A model generated the notes under the pieces. It was not told where the DNA came from, ran no database searches, and saw only the letters and a program-made list of their open reading frames with translations. 48,475 bases of DNA from Alphaproteobacteria bacterium (GTDB lineage Bacteria > Pseudomonadota > Alphaproteobacteria > GCA-2731375), in contig JAJFGG010000104.1 in assembly GCA_021776235.1 (NCBI GenBank), positions 1-48,475 of the forward strand, given 5' to 3'. Positions 9,158 through 17,379 of this stretch are shown piece after piece. The translations under genes and the position numbers were made by a program. Positions within the stretch are counted from its first letter, which is position 1, and each line of letters opens with the position of its first letter.

Positions 9158-9607
9158 ATGCTCCAGATTTACGTCGATGCCGACGCCTGCCCGGTCAAGG
9201 ATGAAGTCATCCGGGTGGCGGAACGCCATGGCCTGATGGTCCATCTGGTCAGCGACGGCGGCATCCGTCCCCAGGCCTCGCCAATGATCCAGGTCGTGGT
9301 GGTCGCCCAGGGCCCCGATGCGGCGGATGATTGGATCGCGGAACATATCGAAACCGGCGATATCGCCATCACCAACGATATCCCGCTGGCCGACCGATGC
9401 CTGAAAAAGGGTGCCGGCGCCATCCAACCGAATGGCAAGGCATTCTCCCAGGATTCTATCGGGATGGCTGTGGCGACCCGCGACCTGATGGCGGGTTTGC
9501 GGGAGACCGGCGAGATCACCGGCGGCCCGGCGCCGTTCTCGAAAAAGGACAGATCCCGCTTTCTTCAGGCCCTGGAAACAGCCATTCAGGCCCGTCGCCG
9601 CGCTTAG
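9158..9607 (+). CDS. YaiI/YqxD family protein (UPF0178, DUF188)
   Basis: This 149-residue protein starts MLQIYVDADACPVKDEV, the hallmark of the YaiI/YqxD family, whose biochemical role is not established. Further family motifs are ADDWIAEHI, DIAITNDIPLADRC, and NGKAF near residue 90. The fold resembles PIN-like nuclease domains, with acidic residues D8, D10 and D95 or nearby able to bind a metal, but activity is unproven. An in-frame GTG-type extension begins 45 bases earlier; the ATG at 9158 is preferred because family members start directly at this strand. It is a single gene, divergent from nagK. Confidence 0.88.
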   Translation: MLQIYVDADACPVKDEVIRVAERHGLMVHLVSDGGIRPQASPMIQVVVVAQGPDAADDWIAEHIETGDIAITNDIPLADRCLKKGAGAIQPNGKAFSQDSIGMAVATRDLMAGLRETGEITGGPAPFSKKDRSRFLQALETAIQARRRA

Positions 9608-9721
9608 CAAATGCGGCGGTCGATGTGCTATGTTCAAGTTTACGTCAAGACAGTGAAATAGTCTTCATTGATCGGATCGGTACGTTACTATTGCGGCGCG
9701 TATGGTGCGCAGGTGAGGGGG

Positions 9722-10729
9722 ATGTATCTGGCCATGGGTGCAGTATCAGACACGGCGGGCGAGGCGGCCCGGAACGGATCTTTCCAGTATCTGACGGCGT
9801 CGGTGCAGCACTCGCTTTTTCGCAACGGCAAGGTCCTCACGCGCCGGGACAAGGATGGCAGCGATGCCGGCTGGGATGGCGTCGATCTGGAAGCACGGAA
9901 GATGCCGGTACATGACGCGCGGCGTCTAGCGGCACCGGCGCAGCGGACACTCGCGGCCAATGGTTTCGAGGTGCGTCAGTGTCCCTTGGTGACGCCGGAC
10001 CTCGATTTTTTTGATCACGGCCACGTGCTGCACAGCTATTACCGGGAATGCGCCGACATCGTGGCCGAGGCGAGCGGCGCCAGCTTCGTTGCGGCGTTCG
10101 ACCACAATGTCCGGTCAGCCGCCGGCAAGCAAAGCAAGCGGCGCATCCAGGGTGGTCAGCAAGTGCAAGGTCCGGCGCATGTCGTACATGGCGACTATAC
10201 GCTGACAAGCGCACCGCAGCGGCTGCGGGATTTTACAAAACCACCAGGCGCGAACGATACACTGCGCACCCTGCTGTCCGAAGGAAAGTCGTTGCTAGAC
10301 CCAGCGGAGGTCGAGCGCCTATTGGCCGGCGGCCGTTTCGCGATCATCAATGTGTGGCGGAACATCGCGCAGGAGCCGGTCGCGACTCATCCGCTGGCGC
10401 TTTGCGATGCAACCAGCGTCCGTCCGGAGGACCTGGTCGTCTTCGAAATTCACTATCACGACCGTATCGGCGAGAACTATTTCGCGAAGCATGCGGACGG
10501 CCATCAATGGTACTTTTATCCGGGCCTGACCCGTGACGAGGCATTGTTGATCAAACAGTGGGACTCCTTCGGAGAGCTGGCCCGCTCCAACGGCGCCCAT
10601 GGCGATGCTGCTGCCCCGGAGCGGCCGTGCACATTCAGTTTCCACAGTGCCTTCGAGGATCCAAGCACACCGCCGGATGCGCCCGAGCGCTGGAGCATCG
10701 AGGTGCGCTGCGTGGCGCTGTACGACTAA
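9722..10729 (+). CDS. CmcJ/NvfI family Fe(II)-type oxidoreductase
   Basis: About 335 residues, matching the family that includes the cephamycin 7-alpha-methoxylase partner CmcJ and fungal NvfI. These are 2-oxoglutarate/Fe(II)-like oxygenases that modify secondary metabolites. Recognisable family blocks are AHVVHGDYT (His and Asp of a possible metal site), INVWRNI followed by PLALCDATSV, WYFYPGLTRDEALLIKQWDS, and FSFHSAFEDP near the end. The substrate is unknown, and no biosynthetic cluster surrounds it. Start choice: GAGGGGG stands just before ATGs at 9722 and 9734; a TTG at 9668 would add an unlikely extension, and 9734 is the main alternative. Its stop codon abuts the large palindrome at 10729-10820. 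Confidence 0.82.
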   Translation: MYLAMGAVSDTAGEAARNGSFQYLTASVQHSLFRNGKVLTRRDKDGSDAGWDGVDLEARKMPVHDARRLAAPAQRTLAANGFEVRQCPLVTPDLDFFDHGHVLHSYYRECADIVAEASGASFVAAFDHNVRSAAGKQSKRRIQGGQQVQGPAHVVHGDYTLTSAPQRLRDFTKPPGANDTLRTLLSEGKSLLDPAEVERLLAGGRFAIINVWRNIAQEPVATHPLALCDATSVRPEDLVVFEIHYHDRIGENYFAKHADGHQWYFYPGLTRDEALLIKQWDSFGELARSNGAHGDAAAPERPCTFSFHSAFEDPSTPPDAPERWSIEVRCVALYD

Positions 10730-10820
10730 TACCACCTTGCGATGATAGGGACCCATATAGACGCCGTCCGAAAAATCCCGCAAGGCGGCTATATGGGTCC
10801 CTATCATCGCAAGGTGGTAT
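10729..10820. repeat. 92-bp palindromic element with 37-bp arms
   Basis: The left arm (10729-10765) and right arm (10784-10820) are reverse complements with one mismatch: 32 matching bases, then the mismatch, then four more matches. They flank an 18-bp loop that contains AAAAATCCC. Arms begin ATACCACCTTGCGATG. The element fills most of the gap between the CmcJ-like and SDR genes. It could form a very stable hairpin and block readthrough. A solo 15-bp end of the same sequence occurs at 27115-27129, which supports a dispersed repeat family or a small non-autonomous element. Confidence 0.85.
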
Positions 10821-10854
10821 AAACCGACAACATCGTCATGAGAGGTATCTGTGC

Positions 10855-11568
10855 ATGTTAGCCCCCGACGACCGTGTCATTATGATCTCTGGCGCCAACC
10901 GTGGCATCGGCCTTGCCGTCGCACGGGCCCTCTATGATGCCGGATACAGCCTGAGCCTGGGCGCACGCAACCCAGCCTCGCTGGCCGAGGTCACCAGCGG
11001 CTGGATGCCGGAGCGCCTATTGACAGGCCATTATGATGCAGAGGATCAGGAGACCCATCGCCAATGGGTCGCCGCAACCATAGCGCGGTTCGACCGGCTG
11101 GATGGCCTGGTGAACAATGCCGGCATTATGGAGGACGTGTCCGTCGAGGACGAGAATGACGAGGCGCTGGACCGCATGTGGGCGGTCAATGTGAAGGCGC
11201 CCCTGTCGATGACCCGGACCGCGCTGCCGCACCTGCGCCGTTGCGGCGCGGGGCGCATTATCAACGTCTCCTCGCTTGCCGGGAAAGCGGTGTACGGCAG
11301 CGGCATTGGCTATTCAATGACAAAATTCGCCGCCGTGGCTCTTTCCCACGCGACCCGGCATGCGGGCTGGGATGACGGTGTACGCTGCACGGCGCTCTGC
11401 CCCGGCTATGTCTCTACCGATATGACGGCAGCTGTCGAGACCATGGCGTATGACGAGATGATCGCGCCGGGCGATATTGCGGAAGTCGTACTGACCCTGC
11501 TGGCCCTGTCCAACAAGGCGTCAATCGCCGAACTTGTAATCAACTGCCGTAACGACGTTATGATGTAG
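10855..11568 (+). CDS. Classical SDR-family oxidoreductase
   Basis: This 237-residue protein is a complete short-chain dehydrogenase/reductase. The cofactor loop is SGANRGIG near residues 12-19, the stabilising motif is NNAG, and the catalytic triad is Ser in INVSSLAG plus Tyr and Lys in YSMTK. The C-terminus has CPGYVSTDM. The ATG at 10855 follows AGAGG at 9-bp spacing; the frame is open far upstream through the palindrome and the previous gene, but that part is not protein-like. The substrate cannot be read from sequence. It lies directly after a large hairpin and before a MITE-like element, so it is probably transcribed alone. Confidence 0.9.
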   Translation: MLAPDDRVIMISGANRGIGLAVARALYDAGYSLSLGARNPASLAEVTSGWMPERLLTGHYDAEDQETHRQWVAATIARFDRLDGLVNNAGIMEDVSVEDENDEALDRMWAVNVKAPLSMTRTALPHLRRCGAGRIINVSSLAGKAVYGSGIGYSMTKFAAVALSHATRHAGWDDGVRCTALCPGYVSTDMTAAVETMAYDEMIAPGDIAEVVLTLLALSNKASIAELVINCRNDVMM

Positions 11569-11600
11569 CCGGCTTGGCACAAGCACTGAATTATTGCGCC

Positions 11601-11803
11601 CTAGAAGGCTGCTGAAAAACTCTCACTAAATTAGAGAAAACCGTCATTTCCGCGAAAGCGGAAATCCAGACCTTAGCTGCAGGCTATGTGTAAGTAATTG
11701 AAAGGATGTAGTTTTTCTTTCACATCTGGATTCCCGCTTTCGCGAGAATGACCCGGGGAAAGCGGATTTTGTAGTTTCAAATCGTTTTTCAGCAGCCTGC
11801 TAG
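11601..11803. mobile_element. 203-bp MITE-like element with 20-bp terminal inverted repeats
   Basis: The ends CTAGAAGGCTGCTGAAAAAC (11601-11620) and its reverse complement at 11784-11803 match at 19 of 20 bases. Inside is a second inverted pair, 11643-11670 and 11725-11752, related to the widespread GTCATTCCCGCGAAAGCGGG-type repeat. There is no coding capacity, so it would be moved in trans. The right end contains the TAG (11802-11800) that ends the glutathione S-transferase gene, so insertion may have set that gene's C-terminus. Target-site duplication is not obvious. Confidence 0.8.
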
Positions 11804-12450
11804 GCCAGTTTCGCCAGCAGTTCCGCCGGGATATGCGGGATCGGGTCGGATTTCTGCCAGCAGGGTAATGCTTCGACGCGTCCGATCCAGGCCCGAATGT
11901 TGGGGTAGTTCTCAAGCGGCAATTTTTGCGCGGCATGCAAATGCATGGGCGCCGCCACGGCGATGTCGGCGATCGTGGCGTGGTCAGCGCAAAGCCATTC
12001 GCGGCCCGCAAGGCTGGCTTCCAGGATTGACGCCTGCCCATGGAAGGTCGGCGCGTGCGCGGCAAGCAGATCAGTATCTGGTTTGTCATCAAGGATCGGC
12101 TTGACCACGTTCTCCACCAAATAGGCATAGCAGCCCGAAAACCATTTGCTCGATTCCCACAGCAACCAGCGCGTGATGTCGCCGCGGATCTTCGGATCCT
12201 CCGGATAGGCAACCTTGTTGCCCAGCTTTTCGCAGGCATAGACCAGAATGGCGTTGGATTCCCATAGCACCAGATCGTCGTCAACCAGCGCCGGCAACTC
12301 GGCGTTTGGGTTGATCTCCAGGAAGGCCGGTTGCTTGTGGTCGCCAGCAAAATAGTTCAGCACCTCCGCATCGTAGCTGGCGCCGATCAGATCGAGGCCG
12401 GCAACGACTTTGCGGCAGTTCACCGTGATCGGGTCAAAATACAGTTTCAT
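11800..12450 (-). CDS. Glutathione S-transferase family protein
   Basis: This 216-residue protein has a thioredoxin-like N-terminal domain (MKLYFDPITVNCRKVV; cis-Pro region NPNAELPALVDDD; the glutathione-binding motif LWESNAILVY near residue 63) and an all-helical C-terminal domain from about 90 (GDITRWLLWESSKWF). It should conjugate glutathione to electrophiles or reduce peroxides; the exact class is unclear. The ATG at 12450-12448 follows GGGGG at 7-bp spacing; an in-frame upstream extension lacks GST-like sequence. The stop TAG lies inside the terminal repeat of the MITE-like element, so the last residues may have been altered by insertion. The length is normal for the family. Confidence 0.9.
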   Translation of the reverse strand: MKLYFDPITVNCRKVVAGLDLIGASYDAEVLNYFAGDHKQPAFLEINPNAELPALVDDDLVLWESNAILVYACEKLGNKVAYPEDPKIRGDITRWLLWESSKWFSGCYAYLVENVVKPILDDKPDTDLLAAHAPTFHGQASILEASLAGREWLCADHATIADIAVAAPMHLHAAQKLPLENYPNIRAWIGRVEALPCWQKSDPIPHIPAELLAKLA

Positions 12451-12623
12451 AATAATCCCCCTGAGTGGTTGTTCTGCCTGGCCGCGCACCCGGCGCGTTT
12501 GTGGTGGATCCCCGTCCATCCCAGGCTGTTGGCCTGTCCAGCCAGCGCCGAGCCGCAAGATCAAAGCATCTAGTTTGAATTGTGCCACCTAACCGATGAT
12601 GGGGCAAGGAAGCCAGCTGCGCT

Positions 12624-13562
12624 CTACGAGAGACCCGCCAGGAATTCATCAATCATGCGGGCCAGATCATGGGTTGGCTGCCAACCCCATTCTGCCCGTG
12701 CGCGGCTGTCATCGATGGTTTGCGATCTGCCGTGCAACATTGGCTTGTCTGGATCGGGGACGAAATCTATCCGGGCAGTGGGAATTCTGGCCCGCACCGC
12801 GTCGGCAATCTCCCCGGCATTGGGCGTAGGTTTGGCGCCATCCACCAGATAATTGACCATTTTGATGTTTTCCAGCGGCGCCCGGGCCAACTGCACGGTG
12901 GCGGTCGCGGCCTCGGTGATATACATCACGGGCACGCGGGTTTCCGGCGTGGTCCAGACCGTGAAGGGGTTGCCCTTCGCGCTCTCTTCGATCATCCAGG
13001 AGGTATATTGCACCATGCCCGGCGTCGTCACCCCCGGCCCGATCACGGATGGATAGCGGATGCCACGAAAATCAAGCCCGTACTTGCGCTTGAAGACCAG
13101 CCCCATATGTTCGCCGAACGCCTTGGTCGCGCCGTAGAACAGCATGGGGCGCTGCAGGGTCGTGTCGGTCAGGGTTTCGCCTTCGATATCGCGGCCGTAA
13201 CTGCCAATGGAACTGGAAAAAATCACCTGCCGCACATCGAACAGCCGTGCTGCCTCCAACACATAGAACGTGCCCATGGCATTGGTCTGGATGGCGCTGG
13301 CCGGGTCCGCATCCGAGGGCACCGACAACATGGCGCCCAGGTGATAGATCACCTCCGCCTGCGTGGCCTTGACCACATCCAACACGTGGGAGAAGTTGCC
13401 GACGTCACCGGCAACCGCGTTCACCCGATCGGCCAGGTCCCCCAGGCGCGCCGGCGAGGGGTTCCGGCTGAACAGGGTCAGATCCGTTTCGCCCGCGTCC
13501 AGCAGTTGCCGCGCCACCTCCAGCCCGACAAAACCCGCACCGCCCGTTATCAGCGTCGCCAT
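12624..13562 (-). CDS. NAD-dependent epimerase/dehydratase family protein
   Basis: This 312-residue extended SDR has the N-terminal NAD loop ITGGAGFVG, the stabilising HLGA motif, and an active site of SSS with Tyr and Lys in YGATK. The C-terminal half has RYPSVIGPG and the substrate lobe. Members act on nucleotide sugars or on amino-acid and polyol substrates; no partner here decides which. An ATG at 13580 adds six residues (MQGDGS), but the one at 13562 has AAGGAGA at 8-bp spacing and starts directly with the first beta-strand, so it is preferred. It is on the same strand as the GST gene, 173 bp upstream of it, and 48 bp after the cyclase gene, so co-transcription with the cyclase is possible. 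Confidence 0.88.
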   Translation of the reverse strand: MATLITGGAGFVGLEVARQLLDAGETDLTLFSRNPSPARLGDLADRVNAVAGDVGNFSHVLDVVKATQAEVIYHLGAMLSVPSDADPASAIQTNAMGTFYVLEAARLFDVRQVIFSSSIGSYGRDIEGETLTDTTLQRPMLFYGATKAFGEHMGLVFKRKYGLDFRGIRYPSVIGPGVTTPGMVQYTSWMIEESAKGNPFTVWTTPETRVPVMYITEAATATVQLARAPLENIKMVNYLVDGAKPTPNAGEIADAVRARIPTARIDFVPDPDKPMLHGRSQTIDDSRARAEWGWQPTHDLARMIDEFLAGLS

Positions 13563-13610
13563 GCTGCCGTCTCCTTGCATTGTTGGTTTGAACGATTGAG
13601 CAGCATTGTT

Positions 13611-15521
13611 TCAAGGATCATCAGTGTGATCCTTGAGCTGCGCCACAGCGTCTTCGAGGGTTTCGATGGCCTTGGCTTTGTCGGCGATATTCATGCGCTT
13701 GTGATCGATGGTCAGCGTCAGGCCGTTCTGGTCGCGATGGACAAGGCCGGTTTCCTGGGCAAGCTCGTCATAGATGCCCCTCACCCGGAAGGTCGTGACC
13801 GGCTTGGGGAAACCTTTGACGGTAATGGCTTCGCCCTGCTCGGCCAATAGCCAATCCTTGACCAGCGAATGGGTCTCGTTGGCCAGCAGGATGCCACCAA
13901 CGTCCGCATGGGATTGCAGCCTGGCGGCCAGGTTTACCTCGCTGCCAATGATGGTGTGGTCCATGCGATCCTCGCTGCCGAAGTTTCCGACCGTGCAATA
14001 GCCGGTGTTGATGCCGATGCGAAGCTCGAACGGCTGCTCCAGACCCGCTTCGCGCCAGGTGGTTTGCAGTTCGCGGATACGCCGCTGCATGGCGATGGCC
14101 ATGCGAACGCAGTCCGACGCGTCTTCCCTGATCCCCCGGCTGTCCGGATCACCAAAATAAAGCACCATGGCGTCGCCGATGAACTTGTCGATTGTGGCGC
14201 CATGGGCGAGCGCGATCTTTGACATTTCGGTCAGATACTGGTTCAGCAGCGCTGTCAGTTCCTCCGATTCCAATTGTTCGGTGATTTCGGTGAAGCGCGC
14301 GATATCGGAGAAGAAAACCGTCAGCTTTTTGCGTTTCGATTCGATCTCAACCTTTTGCTCGCCGCTGAAGATCGCCTGATAGAGCTGTGGTGAAATATAT
14401 TTCGCCAGCTGGTTCGAGACCGTTTCCAGCATCCTGTTCTGTTTCTGTGCGCTCTGGTTTGCTTCCTCGGTTCGCTGTTTGGCGTCGAGCAAATCCGCCT
14501 CGGCCCGTTTGCGGTCGTCGATGACATAGATTGCGTTCAGCCAGCAGTCCTCACCTTCGTATTTCAGGGGCAGCGAGGACAGCAGGGCCCAGAACGGCCG
14601 GCCCTGGGCGTCCTTCAGCCGCACCTCGTATTCTTCCAGGCGGCCCTGCTCGTTCTGTAACGCTGCCATCGTTTCCTGTTCGGCCGGGTCGACGAAAAAG
14701 TCCCGGATGCTCAGGCCGCTTACCTCGCCGGCCGGGATGCCGAATTGCCGCGCCGCCTGTTCGCTGGCCTCCAAGGCTCCGGTCTCCCGGGTCAGGACCA
14801 GGGGAAATGGAATCGCCTCGATCATCGAGCGCATGGCCTGGGCCTCACGCCGGTGCAACGCCGTCTCCGCCTGCAGGCGTTCCAGGCTCACGCGCACGGT
14901 AGTGGTCATATCCTGCCAGCTTTGCCACATGGTCCGGGCTATCGCCAACGAGCCGGAGAAGATGATCAGGATCAGCAAATCCGCGCTCAAAATGTCGTTG
15001 ATGGAGGCGCTGTAAAAGGTGGCAAGCATTATGGGGGCGAAATAGGCGGCGGAAGCCTTGGGCAGGCTTGGCGTCAGAGCGACTGCCCCATAGCCCAGGA
15101 AATACATGACCATGACAATGACGGCGCCGTTGATTTGGCTTAATTGCGGCATCAACAGGAAGACCGCGACGGCCCAAACTAGGCCCAACAGGAAAGAATG
15201 AATCTCGATCAGACGAATGCGCCGCACGCTAACCCGGCTTGGCCGCGGCTGGCCACGCAAACGCAGATAACTGCGCAACATGGGCAGCAGCAGAACCAGC
15301 TCGAGAGCCAGGCAATAAACCGCATAGCTGGAAACGACGGCAACCCAGTCAATATAGAATACGATGGCCACCGCCAACGTGTTGCCCAGCAGCAGAACCG
15401 GCATGCTGCGCTGGGTCTGCACCGATTGCACAACGCGGATTTCCTCCACGATGTCGCCGTCCGCTACCGCCGGGATCGGGGTCCCCGCATCGTCGCCGAC
15501 TGTCTCTGCTACCGCTGTCAT
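13611..15521 (-). CDS. Membrane-bound PAS-adenylate cyclase (class III)
   Basis: This 636-residue protein makes cyclic AMP from ATP. About six hydrophobic segments span residues 40-200, followed by a PAS-like sensor (about 228-340), a coiled-coil linker (340-375), and a class III cyclase domain (about 398-580). Metal-binding aspartates are D406 (FFSDIARFTE) and D450 (KFIGDAMV). The purine-selecting pair is K446 and T523 (DHTIIG), typical of class IIIb adenylate cyclases, and N530 and R534 fit the transition-state positions. The first ATG with good GAGGT spacing is at 15521; a GTG at 15590 would add 23 residues. The C-terminus ends in an acidic coiled tail. What the membrane or PAS part senses is unknown. 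Confidence 0.9.
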   Translation of the reverse strand: MTAVAETVGDDAGTPIPAVADGDIVEEIRVVQSVQTQRSMPVLLLGNTLAVAIVFYIDWVAVVSSYAVYCLALELVLLLPMLRSYLRLRGQPRPSRVSVRRIRLIEIHSFLLGLVWAVAVFLLMPQLSQINGAVIVMVMYFLGYGAVALTPSLPKASAAYFAPIMLATFYSASINDILSADLLILIIFSGSLAIARTMWQSWQDMTTTVRVSLERLQAETALHRREAQAMRSMIEAIPFPLVLTRETGALEASEQAARQFGIPAGEVSGLSIRDFFVDPAEQETMAALQNEQGRLEEYEVRLKDAQGRPFWALLSSLPLKYEGEDCWLNAIYVIDDRKRAEADLLDAKQRTEEANQSAQKQNRMLETVSNQLAKYISPQLYQAIFSGEQKVEIESKRKKLTVFFSDIARFTEITEQLESEELTALLNQYLTEMSKIALAHGATIDKFIGDAMVLYFGDPDSRGIREDASDCVRMAIAMQRRIRELQTTWREAGLEQPFELRIGINTGYCTVGNFGSEDRMDHTIIGSEVNLAARLQSHADVGGILLANETHSLVKDWLLAEQGEAITVKGFPKPVTTFRVRGIYDELAQETGLVHRDQNGLTLTIDHKRMNIADKAKAIETLEDAVAQLKDHTDDP

Positions 15522-15904
15522 GGTCGCACCTCGAACAAGCAAAGCCTCTTGCCGCGGGCTACGGCTAATGCTGAACCGGATTTGGTCCACGTTAACGGGT
15601 AAAAGCCCATTGAAAACAAGTCATACCCTAGCAAAGCGCAGGGTGCCGATAAATGGCTTAATACCATCCGGCTCATCCCGGTCGGGACCCGGGTCTCGGG
15701 CCTTGGTCTGTGAAATTTGCTGGTGCCCTGCCAGTACGGCCCGGCACTGCCTGACAGGCGCGTTAGGTGGCGAAGGGCCTGTTTTTGCTCTGTTGCCTAT
15801 GATCGCCAACGCGCTATCCTGTAACCCCATTGTCGACCACACCGCCGGAAAACAACGGGCGGTCCCGCCGGACCAAAACTATTGACAGCAAGTGGAACCA
15901 CGCC
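15522..15904. other. 383-bp divergent intergenic region, nothing clear
   Basis: This gap separates the divergent cyclase and CoA-transferase genes and must hold both promoters. A TTGACA occurs at about 15883, only some 20 bases before the CoA-transferase ATG, too close to serve as its promoter. GC-rich short inverted repeats occur but none is convincing. No RNA gene or small protein is supported. Confidence 0.4.
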
Positions 15905-17116
15905 ATGGCCGACCGAACTGGACCACTCACCGGTGTCAAAGCCGTAACCTGTTCGACCGCGCAGGCGGGAACGGTGCCGTACATGCTGATGGCGGACCTG
16001 GGCGCCGAGGTCATCAAGATTGAAGTCCCGGGCGTTGGCGACGGCTCCAGAACCGCCGGTGAATTGAAGGGCGGGATCAGCTCGTTCTTCGAGACCAATA
16101 ACCGGGGCGTGAAGAGTCTGACGTTGAATCTCAAATCCGAGTCGGGCCGGGAAATACTCCACAAACTGGTTCGGGAGGCGGATATTTTCGGCCAGAATTT
16201 CCGCCCCGGGGCGGCGGAAAAGAATGGTTTTGGCTATGAGGAACTGAAGCAGATCAATCCGGCGCTGGTTTACGTCTCGGTTTCCGGTTACGGCCAACTG
16301 GGGCCGCACGCGGAACTGCCCGGAACCGATGCCGTCGGACAGGCCTTGGGCGGCGTGGCCGAAGCCTATGCAGGGCCGGGTGAGAGCATGCGGACCGGCG
16401 TGGTCTCGGTGGCCGATGAATCCTGTGCCATCCTGACATTCGGCGGCCTTTTGGCGGCGCTTTACCATGCAAAAAACACCGGCGTCGGGCAAAAGGTAGA
16501 AACCTCGTTGGTCGGCGGCGTGGTCCGCCTGATGGGCTGGACGTTGACCACTGCGATGTGGCGAAACGCCAACCCGATCACCGGCGCCCGTATCAACGGC
16601 ACCCGCGAACGCCCGGGCATCGCGGCGACCTTCAACGACCGGGACGGCAAGCCGCTGGTCTTTCAACTGGGTCACACGGACTGGAGGCGCGCCATGGAAG
16701 CGCTGGGCTTTCTTGCCACCCTTGAGGCGCGCGGCGCCGACGACCTTGGTCTTGCCCTGGTTTCCGATGCAAAGAAGGATGCGATCCTGAGCGCCCTGGC
16801 CGAGTTGTTCGCCACGGGCAGCCGGGATCGATGGGTGGAAATCCTGCGCGCCGCCGACATCGTCTCGGCCCCGGTCAACACGCTGCTCGAGGCCTCCAAT
16901 GACCCCGACGTACTGGCGAATGGCTATATCAGCGAGGTCGAGTATCCGGAGATCGGAGAGACGCTCAAAGTGCATGGCTCGCCATGGCAGTTCTCGGAAA
17001 CGCCCGCCAAACTTGGCGTCGCGCCAAAGCTGGGCGAACACAACGGCGAAATCCTGTCCGGGCTCGGCTACAGCGAGGCGGAGATCTCCGCCCTGCAGCA
17101 GCAGAAGATCATCTGA
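15905..17116 (+). CDS. CaiB/BaiF family CoA-transferase
   Basis: This 403-residue class III CoA-transferase moves CoA between carboxylic acids through an aspartyl-CoA intermediate. The conserved start block is MLMADLGAEVIKIE, followed by NNRGVKSLTLNL; the catalytic Asp is D142 in GTDAVGQALGG. Later family blocks are VETSLVGGVV and SAPVNTLLEASNDP near the C-terminus. The frame extends upstream to a TTG at 15830, but the ATG at 15905 starts with a normal family N-terminus (MADRTGPLTGVK). The substrate is not deducible; oxalyl, carnitinyl and aromatic acyl groups are all known in the family. It stands alone between the cyclase and the MBL-fold gene. Confidence 0.92.
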   Translation: MADRTGPLTGVKAVTCSTAQAGTVPYMLMADLGAEVIKIEVPGVGDGSRTAGELKGGISSFFETNNRGVKSLTLNLKSESGREILHKLVREADIFGQNFRPGAAEKNGFGYEELKQINPALVYVSVSGYGQLGPHAELPGTDAVGQALGGVAEAYAGPGESMRTGVVSVADESCAILTFGGLLAALYHAKNTGVGQKVETSLVGGVVRLMGWTLTTAMWRNANPITGARINGTRERPGIAATFNDRDGKPLVFQLGHTDWRRAMEALGFLATLEARGADDLGLALVSDAKKDAILSALAELFATGSRDRWVEILRAADIVSAPVNTLLEASNDPDVLANGYISEVEYPEIGETLKVHGSPWQFSETPAKLGVAPKLGEHNGEILSGLGYSEAEISALQQQKII

Positions 17117-17265
17117 GCGGGCCGCCACCATTGGTCTAACATCAGGCTGCCCTGACCGCAAATTGCCGCGGCGCATTTCGGGCGGTCCCGGAATGTTCGC
17201 AAGGCCGGGTCGGGGATCGACCATTGCCGCCATGGCATGGATACGTCGCATCACGGGTGCATCGC

Positions 17266-17296
17266 TTGACAATGGGCATTAGAGTTTCATGATACT
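17266..17296 (+). promoter_or_regulatory. Candidate sigma-70 promoter of the MBL-fold hydrolase gene
   Basis: A perfect TTGACA (17266-17271) is followed by CATGAT after 16 bases or GATACT after 19, each matching TATAAT at 4 of 6. It lies about 85-110 bases before the ATG at 17380. The -35 is strong, the -10 ambiguous. Confidence 0.35.
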
Positions 17297-17379
17297 AAGC
17301 TGACTCTACGCATTGTGCGCACGGTGGTCGCCCTTTTTTGCGGCCACTGAATGACAAGGAAACCAAGGAGACGTCAACC

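Noticed and set aside
12669..13850. 393-codon plus-strand open frame over the epimerase and cyclase ends
   Set aside because: It spans two real minus-strand genes and shows no protein-like features.
15797..17272. 491-codon minus-strand open frame opposite the CoA-transferase
   Set aside because: Antisense shadow; the CaiB/BaiF frame on the plus strand is clear and complete.
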